From Desulfoprunum sp. (lineage in GTDB: Bacteria; Desulfobacterota; Desulfobulbia; Desulfobulbales; Desulfocapsaceae): 8,499 nucleotides of DNA. The position numbers were made by a program, and so were the translations under genes. The stretch covers positions 1-8,499 of the forward strand of contig JAUYSF010000449.1 of the NCBI GenBank assembly GCA_030696435.1. Direction: 5' to 3'. Numbering within the stretch: the first letter of the stretch is position 1; each line of letters starts with the position of its first letter. The notes beneath the pieces are model-generated. The model saw nothing but the letters and a program-made list of their open reading frames with translations. It did not search any database and had not been told where the DNA came from. Positions 1 through 6,018 of the stretch are shown here, piece by piece.

Positions 1-41
1 CGCTCATCTCCGGTAAGTGTTACTCGATATCTCGGTTTCAT
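1..41 (-). CDS. IS630-type transposase, N-terminal start only (runs off the left edge)
   Basis: On the minus strand an ATG at 41-39 opens a frame reading MKPRYRVTLTGDE, still open at the window edge. A consensus ribosome binding site, AAGGAGG (complement of 47-53), lies five bases upstream. The peptide matches the usual opening of IS630-family transposases (xPRYRVTLTxxER, leading into a helix-turn-helix DNA-binding region); the catalytic DDE domain would lie outside the window. Known for the family: cut-and-paste transposition into TA dinucleotides. Only 13 complete codons are visible, so the call rests on a short but characteristic motif plus a strong ribosome binding site. It could be an intact or a decayed copy. 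Confidence 0.7.
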   Translation of the reverse strand, partial: MKPRYRVTLTGDE

Positions 42-92
42 TGTGGCCTCCTTGGTTGAGTTGCCACCATTGTGCCAGATATTGAGAAATAG
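1..92 (-). mobile_element. Insertion sequence end (IS630-type), boundary approximate
   Basis: The transposase start and its ribosome binding site occupy 1-53. The following bases up to about 92 contain no gene and should hold the terminal inverted repeat of the element. The next recognisable sequence is integrase C-terminal coding DNA with no in-frame start of its own (in-frame stop at 90-92), as expected if the element or a rearrangement tied to it interrupted the integrase. I cannot fix the terminus, because the other end is outside the window. Confidence 0.5.
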
Positions 93-299
93 CGAAATAT
101 TAAACGTTACGTGGTACTAGATCAGATCGGCCAACTGCTCACCCACAAGAGTAGTGATGTAACCAGGCGCTACGCCCATTTTTTACCAGAAGCCCAGCAA
201 AAAGCAGCCAGCCGAGCTGCGGAAATTATCACGGCCCAGGCAACGAGCGGAAAAGAGGAAATAGTCTTAGAAAATGGAAAAAGACAAGAAGATTCTTGA
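93..299 (+). pseudogene. Tyrosine recombinase (integrase), C-terminal remnant
   Basis: The frame encodes only about 60-68 residues. It contains LLTHKSSDVTRRYAHFLPE, the final catalytic block of phage-type tyrosine integrases: the His of the LxHKS motif and the Tyr nucleophile in RYAH, followed by the usual Ala-rich C-terminal helix. The upstream catalytic Arg (box I), the beta-hairpin Lys region and the arm and core-binding domains are missing, and a stop at 90-92 closes the frame. GTG at 111 is the first possible start but has no good ribosome binding site. The remnant sits next to an IS630-type end, which suggests the 5' part was displaced or lost. It cannot be catalytically active alone. 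The 270-codon gene overlaps its last 26 bp, as if the two were once translationally linked. Confidence 0.8.
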
Positions 300-1086
300 G
301 ATTAATTTAACTCAATTGAGAGATACCATGTTACCCCTCACGCTTATATTACCACATCAAGAAAAAACTTTTTTACCAAAAGCTATAAGAAAATATTGCG
401 AAGGAAAAGGAGCAATTTTATCTACAATAGCCGGCACATTAGAAAGAATCACTTATTTTGAAAATCAACTGCTTCGCGAAGTAAACCCTGACAAGATAAC
501 CACAATACAAAATAACCTTGAAAACAATTATGGCACACAAATAACTGAACTAGAATTTGCTCTTCATGAAAGCCACTTCAAGGAAGAATTAAAGAAACTT
601 TTAGAAAATTATCCGTTCAAACGTCCTGAGCAGAAGTCATTTGCGCTCTTTATGTTCTTACGATATTTTACCAGGATAGCAGAGGAGGTAAACTCGTTCG
701 ATCTCGAAAAAGATTTACCAGAATTACTGGCTGTTGATCTTGCTGTGTGTTCTTTAACCCTTTCTTTAGGAATAGAAATAGGACAAACAGAGCAGCGACT
801 TAAAGAAGAAAAACGGGCCGGCAAACACAAAAAAGTAACAAATTCTAAAAAAACAAAAAGGTGGGAAAATATCCAAGCAGTCCTTGCGAAGCTCCAACAC
901 GACAAAGAATATGAAAATAAATCTTTCTCGATATCAGGGATAGCCGGTCTGATAACCCGTCTTCTTCCTTCTGATTTAACAGCTGACAAGCAAACCATCA
1001 TTAGGGACTTTTCAGAACACCTAGGGAACGACCTCACCAAAAAAAAGTATAAAATATCAGACTTGTTAAACATTTATAATAACTGA
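274..1086 (+). CDS. Hypothetical 270-residue A+T-rich protein
   Basis: I do not recognise this protein. It is charged, predicted mainly helical and without signal peptide or obvious membrane segment. It has Leu/Ile-rich helices around residues 45-115, a Phe/Leu-rich hydrophobic stretch near residues 120-170 (about SFALFMFLRYF and LAVCSLTLSLGIEIG), then a very basic Lys/Arg-rich linker near residues 180-200 (KRAGKHKKVTNSKKTKR). The basic segment could contact nucleic acid; that is inference. The start at 274 follows GAGGAA at a long distance; an in-frame ATG at 328 is an alternative. It overlaps the integrase end by 26 bp. Codon use is strongly A/T-ending, unlike the primase gene downstream, which marks it as a likely separately acquired cargo gene. 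Confidence 0.7.
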   Translation: MEKDKKILEINLTQLRDTMLPLTLILPHQEKTFLPKAIRKYCEGKGAILSTIAGTLERITYFENQLLREVNPDKITTIQNNLENNYGTQITELEFALHESHFKEELKKLLENYPFKRPEQKSFALFMFLRYFTRIAEEVNSFDLEKDLPELLAVDLAVCSLTLSLGIEIGQTEQRLKEEKRAGKHKKVTNSKKTKRWENIQAVLAKLQHDKEYENKSFSISGIAGLITRLLPSDLTADKQTIIRDFSEHLGNDLTKKKYKISDLLNIYNN

Positions 1087-1131
1087 TAATTGCCAATAAA
1101 CTTAAGGCGGTTATGTTCGTAATAGATATAC

Positions 1132-1152
1132 CGGGAAATAATAATATTCCCG
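1132..1152 (+). terminator. Possible Rho-independent terminator after the 270-codon gene
   Basis: CGGGAA and TTCCCG form a six-pair stem, extended by two more A/T pairs if one A bulges. It is followed by a T-rich tract (TTCTTATT). It lies 45 bp past the stop of the A+T-rich gene and 32 bp before the next start, where a terminator would separate the two units. The stem is short, so this is tentative. Confidence 0.4.
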
Positions 1153-1183
1153 TTCTTATTAATTCTATTTCGAAGGTAACCTT

Positions 1184-1471
1184 ATGGAACTGGACAAGAG
1201 CGCCCCTCAGTTTGAAAAAGCCATTCAGAAAATTGGCATAACCAATCCCGAAAGTATCACCACCAAACAGGCTAGCGCCTACCTAACACAAATCAAGAAC
1301 ATACCAACTGCCCCCTCGTCTCTTTCGGTATATCGCTGCATTTCTCGTGGCCCCACCTTTAAACGTGTTGGCCGGCGTTGCTATTATACTATTGCGTGGC
1401 TCGACAAGTGGGCCGCCGGCATCGAGATTAAAATCTTCGACCATACCATTCCGACCAAGCAGACGGCATAA
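1184..1471 (+). CDS. Small helix-turn-helix (AlpA/excisionase-like) DNA-binding protein
   Basis: The 95-residue product has a MerR-like winged helix pattern at about residues 25-78: TTKQASAYL as the first helices, a Ser/Leu-rich recognition region, then GPTFKRVGRRCYYTIAWLDKW. The last part matches the G-P-x-F-x-x-x-G-R-R-x-x-Y-x-x-x-x-L-x-x-W ending of the AlpA/HTH_17 class. Known for the class: regulators and directionality factors next to integrase and replication genes of P4-like and other integrative elements. The ATG is preceded by GAAGG at good spacing. Its position directly before the primase-helicase gene (87 bp gap) suggests control of element replication or excision. Residues 1-24 and the Thr/Lys-rich tail after 80 are not recognised. 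The HTH class is fairly sure; the exact role is inferred. Confidence 0.75.
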   Translation: MELDKSAPQFEKAIQKIGITNPESITTKQASAYLTQIKNIPTAPSSLSVYRCISRGPTFKRVGRRCYYTIAWLDKWAAGIEIKIFDHTIPTKQTA

Positions 1472-1558
1472 CCCCGTTGCTTGGTTTATTTCACCGCAGT
1501 GGCCATCTATCTGCAGTTATGAAATATATTTACCCGCTACGGCGGCGAAGGGGATGCT

Positions 1559-4420
1559 ATGGTCAAACGAAACAGCTACAAAGGCAATGCTCTGCGTAAG
1601 ACGCGCTGTTTTCTTACCAAAAAAGAGCAACGTAGTGTGAACCCTTTCAAGACGCGCTTTGAGGCGTCACAACGATCTATCTATTGGTCCAGGAATTCCA
1701 GATCAGGCGTGGGCCTTTTCCCGGGCGGCAAAGATGACAAGGGAAAGGAGGTCCTCAATGCTCGCCTGTTCGCTCCACCCCCGGGAGAAGAAAAAAACCA
1801 CAGCATCGGCAGCCCGGACCAAAAGGAGCGACGCAGCGTGAATCTTTCCGAAAAGCTCCTTGAAGCGTTACGACAATCCCCCTACTGGACCGCCAAAACC
1901 AGGGCCAACGGTAACACCATTCAAGGTCTGACCTGCCCTGTTTGTGGCGATAAGAGCGCCTGGACCTACGCAGCCGGGCCGATGGCAATAAACTGCAACC
2001 GGCTTTCTCAATGCGGAGCCCGGACCAAAACCCTGGAACTATTCCCCGAGGTACGCCGGAACATTGAAAGAGATTTCCCGGCCACCAAGACAGATCCGCA
2101 CAGACCGGCGCGGGAATACCTTCTATCCCGAGCCATTTCCGAATCCACTCTTCAAGGCCTTGATTATCGGTACGAGAAAACCGCACGAGGCGGCGCGGTC
2201 ATGTTTCCCTGCGGCAAAGATGGAAAAGGCAAGGAGGTGCTGAATGGCCGTCTTTTTAATCCACCCCCTGGAGAAGGAAAATCCCAGAACGTCGGCAGCA
2301 CGACCGGACGTTTCTGGAAACACCCAAATATTATCTATGACCCAAATAAGCCTGTCTGGATTTACGAGGGTATATTTGACTCCCTGTCCCGTATCGAGAT
2401 GGGCGGCCAAGCGATAGCTGTTCTCTCGGCTGGCCAGGATCCGGCTAAGGTTGACCTTTCCGAGTTTCCCCACAAGATTCTTGCCTTCGACAACGATGCG
2501 GCGGGCCGTCGGGCCTGCAGAAAATGGAAATCTGTATATCCTGATGCAGAAGTAGTGTTGTGCGATCAAGGGCAAGACCAGAACAGCCTGCTGCAAGCAG
2601 GGTCTCTTGAGGAGGTAAAGAAACAATTCGAAATCGACCTACCACGCTATCGACTGAATGGAGACCTGGCGCTTGCAGACTCTGCAAACCAGTACGCCGA
2701 TATCTTCTACAAGTTCCACCAGTATGCCCCAGGCCTCTTTCCTTTCCGGCGGTGTACATATTTCTCCAGCCTGAAAACCCCACGGGGTAATGATACACAA
2801 CCCTATGTATCAGTGGCCCGCTGCCTGAAAGGCACGGTCCGGGTAATTTATTATATCCTCGATCGCTCAAACCCGAATAAACCTGAATTTCTCTACCACC
2901 TAGAAATACAACCGGAAGTTGGCAGGTCTATCGAAGCAACCGCCACAGGCCCGGACCTGTCCAGCAATAAAAAACTGACTGAGTGGTTTCTGTCAGCGGC
3001 AAGAAGGACATGGGAGGGCGATCCAAGGGCCTGCACCGCCCTTTCTTTGATGATCACCGGCAACAGATCAGCCCCAGAGGTCCGGCAGTTGACAGTCACA
3101 GGTTACCAGCCGGAAAACGGCGCATACGTTTTCCCCTGTTGGGCTGTCGATATCTCCGGCAAGCATCTTGTTCCAGACAAACGTGGTTTTTTCCAGATCA
3201 GCTATAACCAGTATTTTCGACCACCGACACACAACGAGGGAAAAAATATAACCCCGGTGGGGATATCCAAGGAACGCCTCAGAGAGTTGTATTCCCTGAT
3301 CGGTCAAGCGTGGGGGAATAACGGGATACTCGCCTTATCCTGGACCATCGCTTCATGGTTTGTTTATCAGATCAAAGAGGCTGTTAACTTCTTCCCTTTC
3401 CTTTCATTTTTTGGCGATCCCGCAAGTGGAAAATCGGCCCTCGTTGTCATATTAAACGCCATCCAAGGGCGCGAGGGCGAAGGCTTGCCGGTAACACAAT
3501 TAAACTCGAAAAAGGGGCTCACCAGGACCATTGGCCAACTTTCCGGCTTATTCACCGCCCTTCTTGAAGATAATGAGCGTAACGACCGCGCCTTTGACTG
3601 GTCAATTATTCTAACCGCCTACAACAAAGGCCCCTTGCAAGTGCAGGCCGCATTTTCCAACGATCTGCAAACCAGGGAAAGCCCTTTCTTAGGCGCCCTT
3701 CTATTCTGTCAGAATTATGAGCCATTCAACTCCGAAGCAGAGAAACAGCGGGTTATCAGCCAGCATTACAAAGCCGAACAGCTTACCGACACCACACGGG
3801 CCGCCTATGAAAAACTGACGGCAATAGAGAAATCCGAATTGGCCGGGATTCTCCGCCAGGTGCTTATAAACCGTAAGCATTTTGAGGAAGGATGGCGGCA
3901 GGAGTACGACAAGGCAATACACGACCTCAGTCCGATGGACGAGCGCCGGATATTGCAGAATCATGCCTTGATTCTCGCATTCCATCGGCTGTTTTGCTCC
4001 TGTTTCGGGATACCGCAAGATGATGCCATAACCAATTTTTTCCGCGAAACATGCCACCAGAAGTGCAGCACATCTGCCGTTCGTCAAACGACGCTCGCAG
4101 ACCATTTTTTTGAACTAATGGACACCATTGACGAGGATAAGGCGCCAGGAGCCTGGTATGTCGAAAAGAAAAAGAGTTTGATTTTCATAAATATTCCACG
4201 AGTTGAAAACCTTATCCGTAACAAGGGAATAAATCTGCAGATAACCGAGCCATTAAGCAAGGCATTACAGGCCCATCCAGCTTTTGTAAAAAACAGCATT
4301 ATTTACAGGTTCCCCGATGACCCCGAAATTGATGTTTCAGGGAGACCCAAACAAAGAAGAGTATGGGCTTTTAATCTTGAATGGTTCCGCCAAAACATTG
4401 CAGAGAACATTAAGTGGTGA
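1559..4420 (+). CDS. Primase-helicase: CHC2-type zinc finger, Toprim and P-loop ATPase (P4 alpha-like replication protein)
   Basis: This is the likely replication protein of the element: primer synthesis plus DNA unwinding at its own origin. Visible domains (numbering from the ATG at 1559) are a zinc finger CPVCGDKSAW with Cys126, 129, 146 and 152; a Toprim fold with the catalytic Glu in IYEGIFDS (Glu270) and the DxD pair in FDNDAAGRR (Asp311, Asp313); and an ATPase domain with Walker A GDPASGKS (619-626), an acidic Walker B-like LLEDNE (668-673) and a sensor-like segment near LLFCQNYEPF. The C-terminal ~200 residues are unrecognised and may be an origin-binding winged helix. The ATG has AAGGGG at good spacing. 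However, residues 25-85 are a degenerate duplicate of later parts of the protein, and GTG 1838 (VNLSEKLLEAL) has its own AAGGAG, so the functional protein may be about 860 residues. The stop codon lies inside an iteron of the origin. Function at family level is solid; the P4 comparison is by architecture. Confidence 0.85.
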   Translation: MVKRNSYKGNALRKTRCFLTKKEQRSVNPFKTRFEASQRSIYWSRNSRSGVGLFPGGKDDKGKEVLNARLFAPPPGEEKNHSIGSPDQKERRSVNLSEKLLEALRQSPYWTAKTRANGNTIQGLTCPVCGDKSAWTYAAGPMAINCNRLSQCGARTKTLELFPEVRRNIERDFPATKTDPHRPAREYLLSRAISESTLQGLDYRYEKTARGGAVMFPCGKDGKGKEVLNGRLFNPPPGEGKSQNVGSTTGRFWKHPNIIYDPNKPVWIYEGIFDSLSRIEMGGQAIAVLSAGQDPAKVDLSEFPHKILAFDNDAAGRRACRKWKSVYPDAEVVLCDQGQDQNSLLQAGSLEEVKKQFEIDLPRYRLNGDLALADSANQYADIFYKFHQYAPGLFPFRRCTYFSSLKTPRGNDTQPYVSVARCLKGTVRVIYYILDRSNPNKPEFLYHLEIQPEVGRSIEATATGPDLSSNKKLTEWFLSAARRTWEGDPRACTALSLMITGNRSAPEVRQLTVTGYQPENGAYVFPCWAVDISGKHLVPDKRGFFQISYNQYFRPPTHNEGKNITPVGISKERLRELYSLIGQAWGNNGILALSWTIASWFVYQIKEAVNFFPFLSFFGDPASGKSALVVILNAIQGREGEGLPVTQLNSKKGLTRTIGQLSGLFTALLEDNERNDRAFDWSIILTAYNKGPLQVQAAFSNDLQTRESPFLGALLFCQNYEPFNSEAEKQRVISQHYKAEQLTDTTRAAYEKLTAIEKSELAGILRQVLINRKHFEEGWRQEYDKAIHDLSPMDERRILQNHALILAFHRLFCSCFGIPQDDAITNFFRETCHQKCSTSAVRQTTLADHFFELMDTIDEDKAPGAWYVEKKKSLIFINIPRVENLIRNKGINLQITEPLSKALQAHPAFVKNSIIYRFPDDPEIDVSGRPKQRRVWAFNLEWFRQNIAENIKW
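1631..1813 (+). repeat. Degenerate, collapsed duplicate of primase segments at the 5' end of the gene
   Basis: Residues 25-49 resemble residues 92-116 (RSVN...EA...S.YW....R, 10 of 25 identical), and residues 50-85 resemble 212-247 (FPxGKDxKGKEVLNxRLFxPPPGE, 24 of 36 identical). The copies directly abut, although in the main gene these segments are about 95 residues apart; the zinc finger between them is missing. Source segments are at 1832-1906 and 2192-2299. The similarity extends upstream: both copies have ACCAAAA, then a GAG/GGAG, then a GTG in RSVN. This reads as a second primase gene that lost its middle and fused in frame to the intact one. Confidence 0.75.
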
Positions 4421-4456
4421 CAGCCCGGTGACAGTAAAAACAGCTTAATGTTACAG
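4416..4456 (+). repeat. Left flank iterons, GTGACAG/GTTACAG, 11-bp phased
   Basis: GTGACAG begins at 4417 and 4428 and GTTACAG at 4450, giving start-to-start spacings of 11 and 22 bp, one and two helical turns. The first copy contains the TGA stop of the primase-helicase gene. The longer GGTGACAGTAA at 4427-4437 recurs exactly at 4705-4715 on the other side of the segment. Likely binding sites of the replication protein or of the small HTH regulator. Confidence 0.55.
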
Positions 4457-4466
4457 CATAACACAC

Positions 4467-4475
4467 TGATATAAT
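4467..4475 (+). promoter_or_regulatory. Extended -10 promoter inside the origin
   Basis: TGATATAAT is a perfect extended -10 (TGnTATAAT). No good -35 is visible; TTAATG at 4446-4451 is at 18-bp spacing but poor, which an extended -10 tolerates. Transcription would start near 4482, at the first base of the left arm of the long inverted repeat. A protein bound there could block it, or the RNA could form the inverted-repeat hairpin. It would drive the zinc-ribbon gene at 4760 and perhaps transcriptional activation or priming of the origin. Confidence 0.4.
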
Positions 4476-4482
4476 ACGATTA

Positions 4483-4505
4483 TTACACCTGTTACACTGG
4501 TTACA
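4483..4505 (+). repeat. Left arm of a perfect 23-bp inverted repeat (three TTACA units, 9-bp phased)
   Basis: This arm is the exact reverse complement of 4579-4601, separated by 73 bp. It contains TTACA at 4483, 4492 and 4501, a strict 9-bp period, so each arm is itself a three-unit iteron array. In RNA the arms could form a 23-pair stem; in DNA they present six sites in opposing orientation. Confidence 0.9.
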
Positions 4506-4578
4506 CCTAAAACATTATGTCTATAAACACTTTTAATCATCACCGAGAGCAACACCTCACGCGTAATGCTTATTTACC

Positions 4579-4601
4579 TGTAACCAGTGTAACAGGTGTA
4601 A
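4579..4601 (-). repeat. Right arm of the perfect 23-bp inverted repeat
   Basis: This is the exact reverse complement of 4483-4505. TGTAAC occurs at 4579, 4588 and 4597, again 9 bp apart. The arm ends 15 bp before the A/T-only stretch, the usual arrangement of initiator sites beside an unwinding element. Confidence 0.9.
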
Positions 4602-4616
4602 CCAACACCCACTGTG

Positions 4617-4659
4617 TATATATATTATATAATAATATTAAATATATATAATATATATA
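4617..4659. other. A/T-only stretch, candidate DNA unwinding element
   Basis: Forty-three consecutive A or T bases, largely TATA steps, lie between the right arm of the inverted repeat and the right iterons. Such a run would melt easily, as expected of the unwinding region of an iteron origin. It contains TATAAT-like hexamers by composition, which I do not call as promoters. Confidence 0.6.
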
Positions 4660-4673
4660 CCAAGATGTTTTCT

Positions 4674-4712
4674 GGTTACAGAGAGCCGCTTTTTTGTGAC
4701 ACCTGGTGACAG
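4674..4712 (+). repeat. Right flank iterons, GTTACAG and GTGACA
   Basis: GTTACAG starts at 4675, GTGACAC at 4696 and GTGACAG at 4706 (spacings 21 and 10). The composition mirrors the left flank (two GTGACA-type and one GTTACAG) but with all units in the same orientation, so the A/T stretch and inverted repeat are bracketed by two similar clusters. The last unit sits in GGTGACAGTAA, an 11-bp match to 4427-4437. Confidence 0.55.
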
Positions 4713-4759
4713 TAAGCCAAGGTCAAAACGACCACACCTGACATATCGAGGAATTTAAA

Positions 4760-5404
4760 ATGGGCTTCTTTGATACAATTTCCGAAATCTCTGATGAACT
4801 TGAGAGCCCCACAGAACAGTTAGCCAGCAACCAGGGGTCAGCAGTAAAAAACGTTCAAAAAATGGAATCACCCGCCTTGCCGCTTGCTGTTGAGTCCAAC
4901 CAAAAGAGCCCCGCCAAGGCGGAAAAACTGTCATTTCTCAGACCTTGCCCGCTCTGCGCCGGTCGAAATTTCGTCCTCGGATCCCAGGGTGGTTTCTTCT
5001 GCGCCGTCTGCCAGCCCGGAATGCCGGGCCAACCGGTTGAGGCAACGGGCCGGGGTCGAGAGAAAACCGACCTGAACCCGGCTTGCCAAATGATCGGAGG
5101 GTTCGACGCAACACCCGGCCGCAGCGACACACACCTGATCGCCGGGCAGGAGAGAGAAAATTTCATGGCTGCCTGGCCATGGATCAAAGAGAGAATGCCG
5201 GATCTGCTCGCCGGCGGGTGGTCGCGGGCTGCCCTGCTTCGCCGGGGAAGATTTCGCCATCCTTCTGGAAATTGGGGTGTAGCCTGGCTTTCCGTGTGGA
5301 AACAACCATCGCTTACCGTGACAATTGGTCATAACGGATCGATAAATTTTCATTTTTTGTCAAATGGTCGGACGATCAGGCAAACTAGTCACCCGGCAAA
5401 CTAA
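4760..5404 (+). CDS. Zinc-ribbon protein of unknown function, 214 residues
   Basis: The ATG follows GAGGA at seven bases. Residues 1-58 are polar and low-complexity (a likely disordered tail or linker). A zinc ribbon follows: CPLC (Cys63, Cys66), fourteen residues, then CAVC (Cys81, Cys84). After a Gly/Pro-rich linker, residues about 133-200 form a compact C-terminal domain with a Trp-rich helix (AAWPWIKERMPDLL), a basic helix (SRAALLRRGRFR) and a GNWGVAWLSVW strand region. The basic helix plus zinc ribbon suggest nucleic-acid binding. Being the first gene after the origin and under the origin promoter, it may act in replication or its control; that is inference. I do not recognise a named family. 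Confidence 0.75.
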   Translation: MGFFDTISEISDELESPTEQLASNQGSAVKNVQKMESPALPLAVESNQKSPAKAEKLSFLRPCPLCAGRNFVLGSQGGFFCAVCQPGMPGQPVEATGRGREKTDLNPACQMIGGFDATPGRSDTHLIAGQERENFMAAWPWIKERMPDLLAGGWSRAALLRRGRFRHPSGNWGVAWLSVWKQPSLTVTIGHNGSINFHFLSNGRTIRQTSHPAN

Positions 5405-5460
5405 ATATATCTTTAAATAACAGCTTGTTATGAATATAACCAATAAACCAATCAACGGAA

Positions 5461-5547
5461 ATGGCAAAGAAATTGCCAACTTGCCATCCATTTTCCAAAT
5501 ATGCATCCGACCGTCCCGACGGCGTCGCCTACCCGCTAAGGGGGTGA
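5461..5547 (+). CDS. Possible 28-codon small ORF coupled to the CxxCxxC gene
   Basis: The frame starts MAKKLPTCHPFSKYAS and ends PLRG. Its TGA (5545-5547) overlaps the ATG of the next ORF in a TGATG arrangement typical of translational coupling. The ribosome binding site is weak (CGGAA immediately before the ATG). The start codon lies in a switchable hairpin: TGGCAA (5462-5467) can pair with TTGCCA (5473-5478), or ATGGCAA with TTGCCAT (5481-5487). It may be a regulatory leader peptide, or merely an out-of-frame stretch. Low confidence. Confidence 0.3.
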   Translation: MAKKLPTCHPFSKYASDRPDGVAYPLRG

Positions 5548-5984
5548 TGGCCAGGAAGGACCCGTGGCCTTGCGGCCACTGCGGGCTTTGTCAAATCGAT
5601 GAAACTGATATTCATGGATCATTTCAAGAATTTGTGAACGTGCGCTTCGTAACCGCTCCTTTTCTTTGCTTGGACTCCCTTAACTCTTACTTCGGGGGTA
5701 AACGGGGGATGAAGAGATTAACAGTCAACCAGAAGCCGAAAACCAACCAGGTACACCAGATAGGGATAAGAGACCAGTTGATGGACGACATCAATATGTC
5801 AGCAGTTGAACATGGCCAGGTAGATAGGGAGGCGGCATCCTCCACCCTGAAGAGTTACTCAGTAGAGTGCGCAATCATACCGGCCAGAGAACGGACGCCT
5901 CGCGGCCGGTCTACCAAGGCAGAGAAGATGTTTACCGGAAACGAGGCACCAGGTTTCAAAGGTGATCAAATTCAGCTTTTTTGA
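5547..5984 (+). CDS. Hypothetical CxxCxxC protein ending in a clamp-motif-like tail
   Basis: I do not recognise this protein. From ATG 5547 it has 145 residues. PWPCGHCGLCQ near the N-terminus places Cys9, 12 and 15 as CxxCxxC, suitable for a metal site but lacking an obvious fourth ligand. The middle is mixed; the C-terminal ~90 residues are polar and basic, ending GDQIQLF, which resembles the QxxLF beta-clamp binding motif. The frame is open back to ATG 5430, but that start has no ribosome binding site and sits in a palindrome (ATAACA/TGTTAT, 5417-5431). AAGGGGG lies two bases before 5547, closer than ideal, and the stop of a small ORF overlaps it. ATG 5708, after a G-rich run, would give a 92-residue protein without the Cys motif. 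Reality of the 5' part is uncertain; the 3' part looks coding. Confidence 0.45.
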   Translation: MARKDPWPCGHCGLCQIDETDIHGSFQEFVNVRFVTAPFLCLDSLNSYFGGKRGMKRLTVNQKPKTNQVHQIGIRDQLMDDINMSAVEHGQVDREAASSTLKSYSVECAIIPARERTPRGRSTKAEKMFTGNEAPGFKGDQIQLF

Positions 5985-6008
5985 AATGGGCAGTTGAGAC
6001 CCATTTCA
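5982..6008 (+). terminator. Perfect 9-bp hairpin beginning at the stop codon
   Basis: TGAAATGGG and CCCATTTCA pair perfectly around a nine-base loop. The first three bases are the TGA stop of the preceding ORF. Only a short TT follows before GCGG, so it is not a classical Rho-independent terminator. It may be a weak terminator, an mRNA 3'-end stabiliser or an operator palindrome. Confidence 0.4.
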
Positions 6009-6018
6009 TTTCGCGGCC

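Larger units (their letters stand above)
4416..4715. other. Probable replication origin of the element
   Basis: The 339-bp gap between the primase-helicase and the next gene holds no credible ORF. It combines three features typical of iteron origins: repeated short GT(T/G)ACA units in phase, a long inverted repeat built from the same units, and a 43-nt pure A/T stretch that could melt. Position next to a P4 alpha-like primase-helicase supports the call, because such proteins bind iterons beside their own gene. Two sites are one mismatch from a DnaA box (4518-4526 and 4613-4621), too weak to call. Origin function is inferred from architecture. Confidence 0.6.

Noticed and set aside
609..1073. 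154-codon minus-strand ORF opposite the 270-codon gene
   Set aside because: Ser/Arg/Phe-rich antisense shadow of a gene with better start context and protein-like composition.
1347..1640. 97-codon ORF overlapping the HTH gene and the primase start
   Set aside because: It overlaps two better-supported genes in another frame, has no ribosome binding site and an unnatural Pro/Ser/Arg composition.
4518..4526. DnaA-box-like sequences at 4518-4526 and 4613-4621
   Set aside because: Each has one mismatch to TGTGNATAA in an A/T-rich context, where near matches are expected by chance.
4483..4601. CRISPR-like or terminator interpretation of the origin repeats
   Set aside because: There are only two long arms, in inverted orientation, and the short units are phased at 9 bp with no spacers. 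The loop of 73 bases and lack of a T tract argue against a terminator.
4720..4735. Hairpin GGTC-GACC upstream of the zinc-ribbon gene as a fourth leader copy
   Set aside because: The stem is only four pairs, with none of the TGAA loop, CTTCTY box or spacing of the other leaders.
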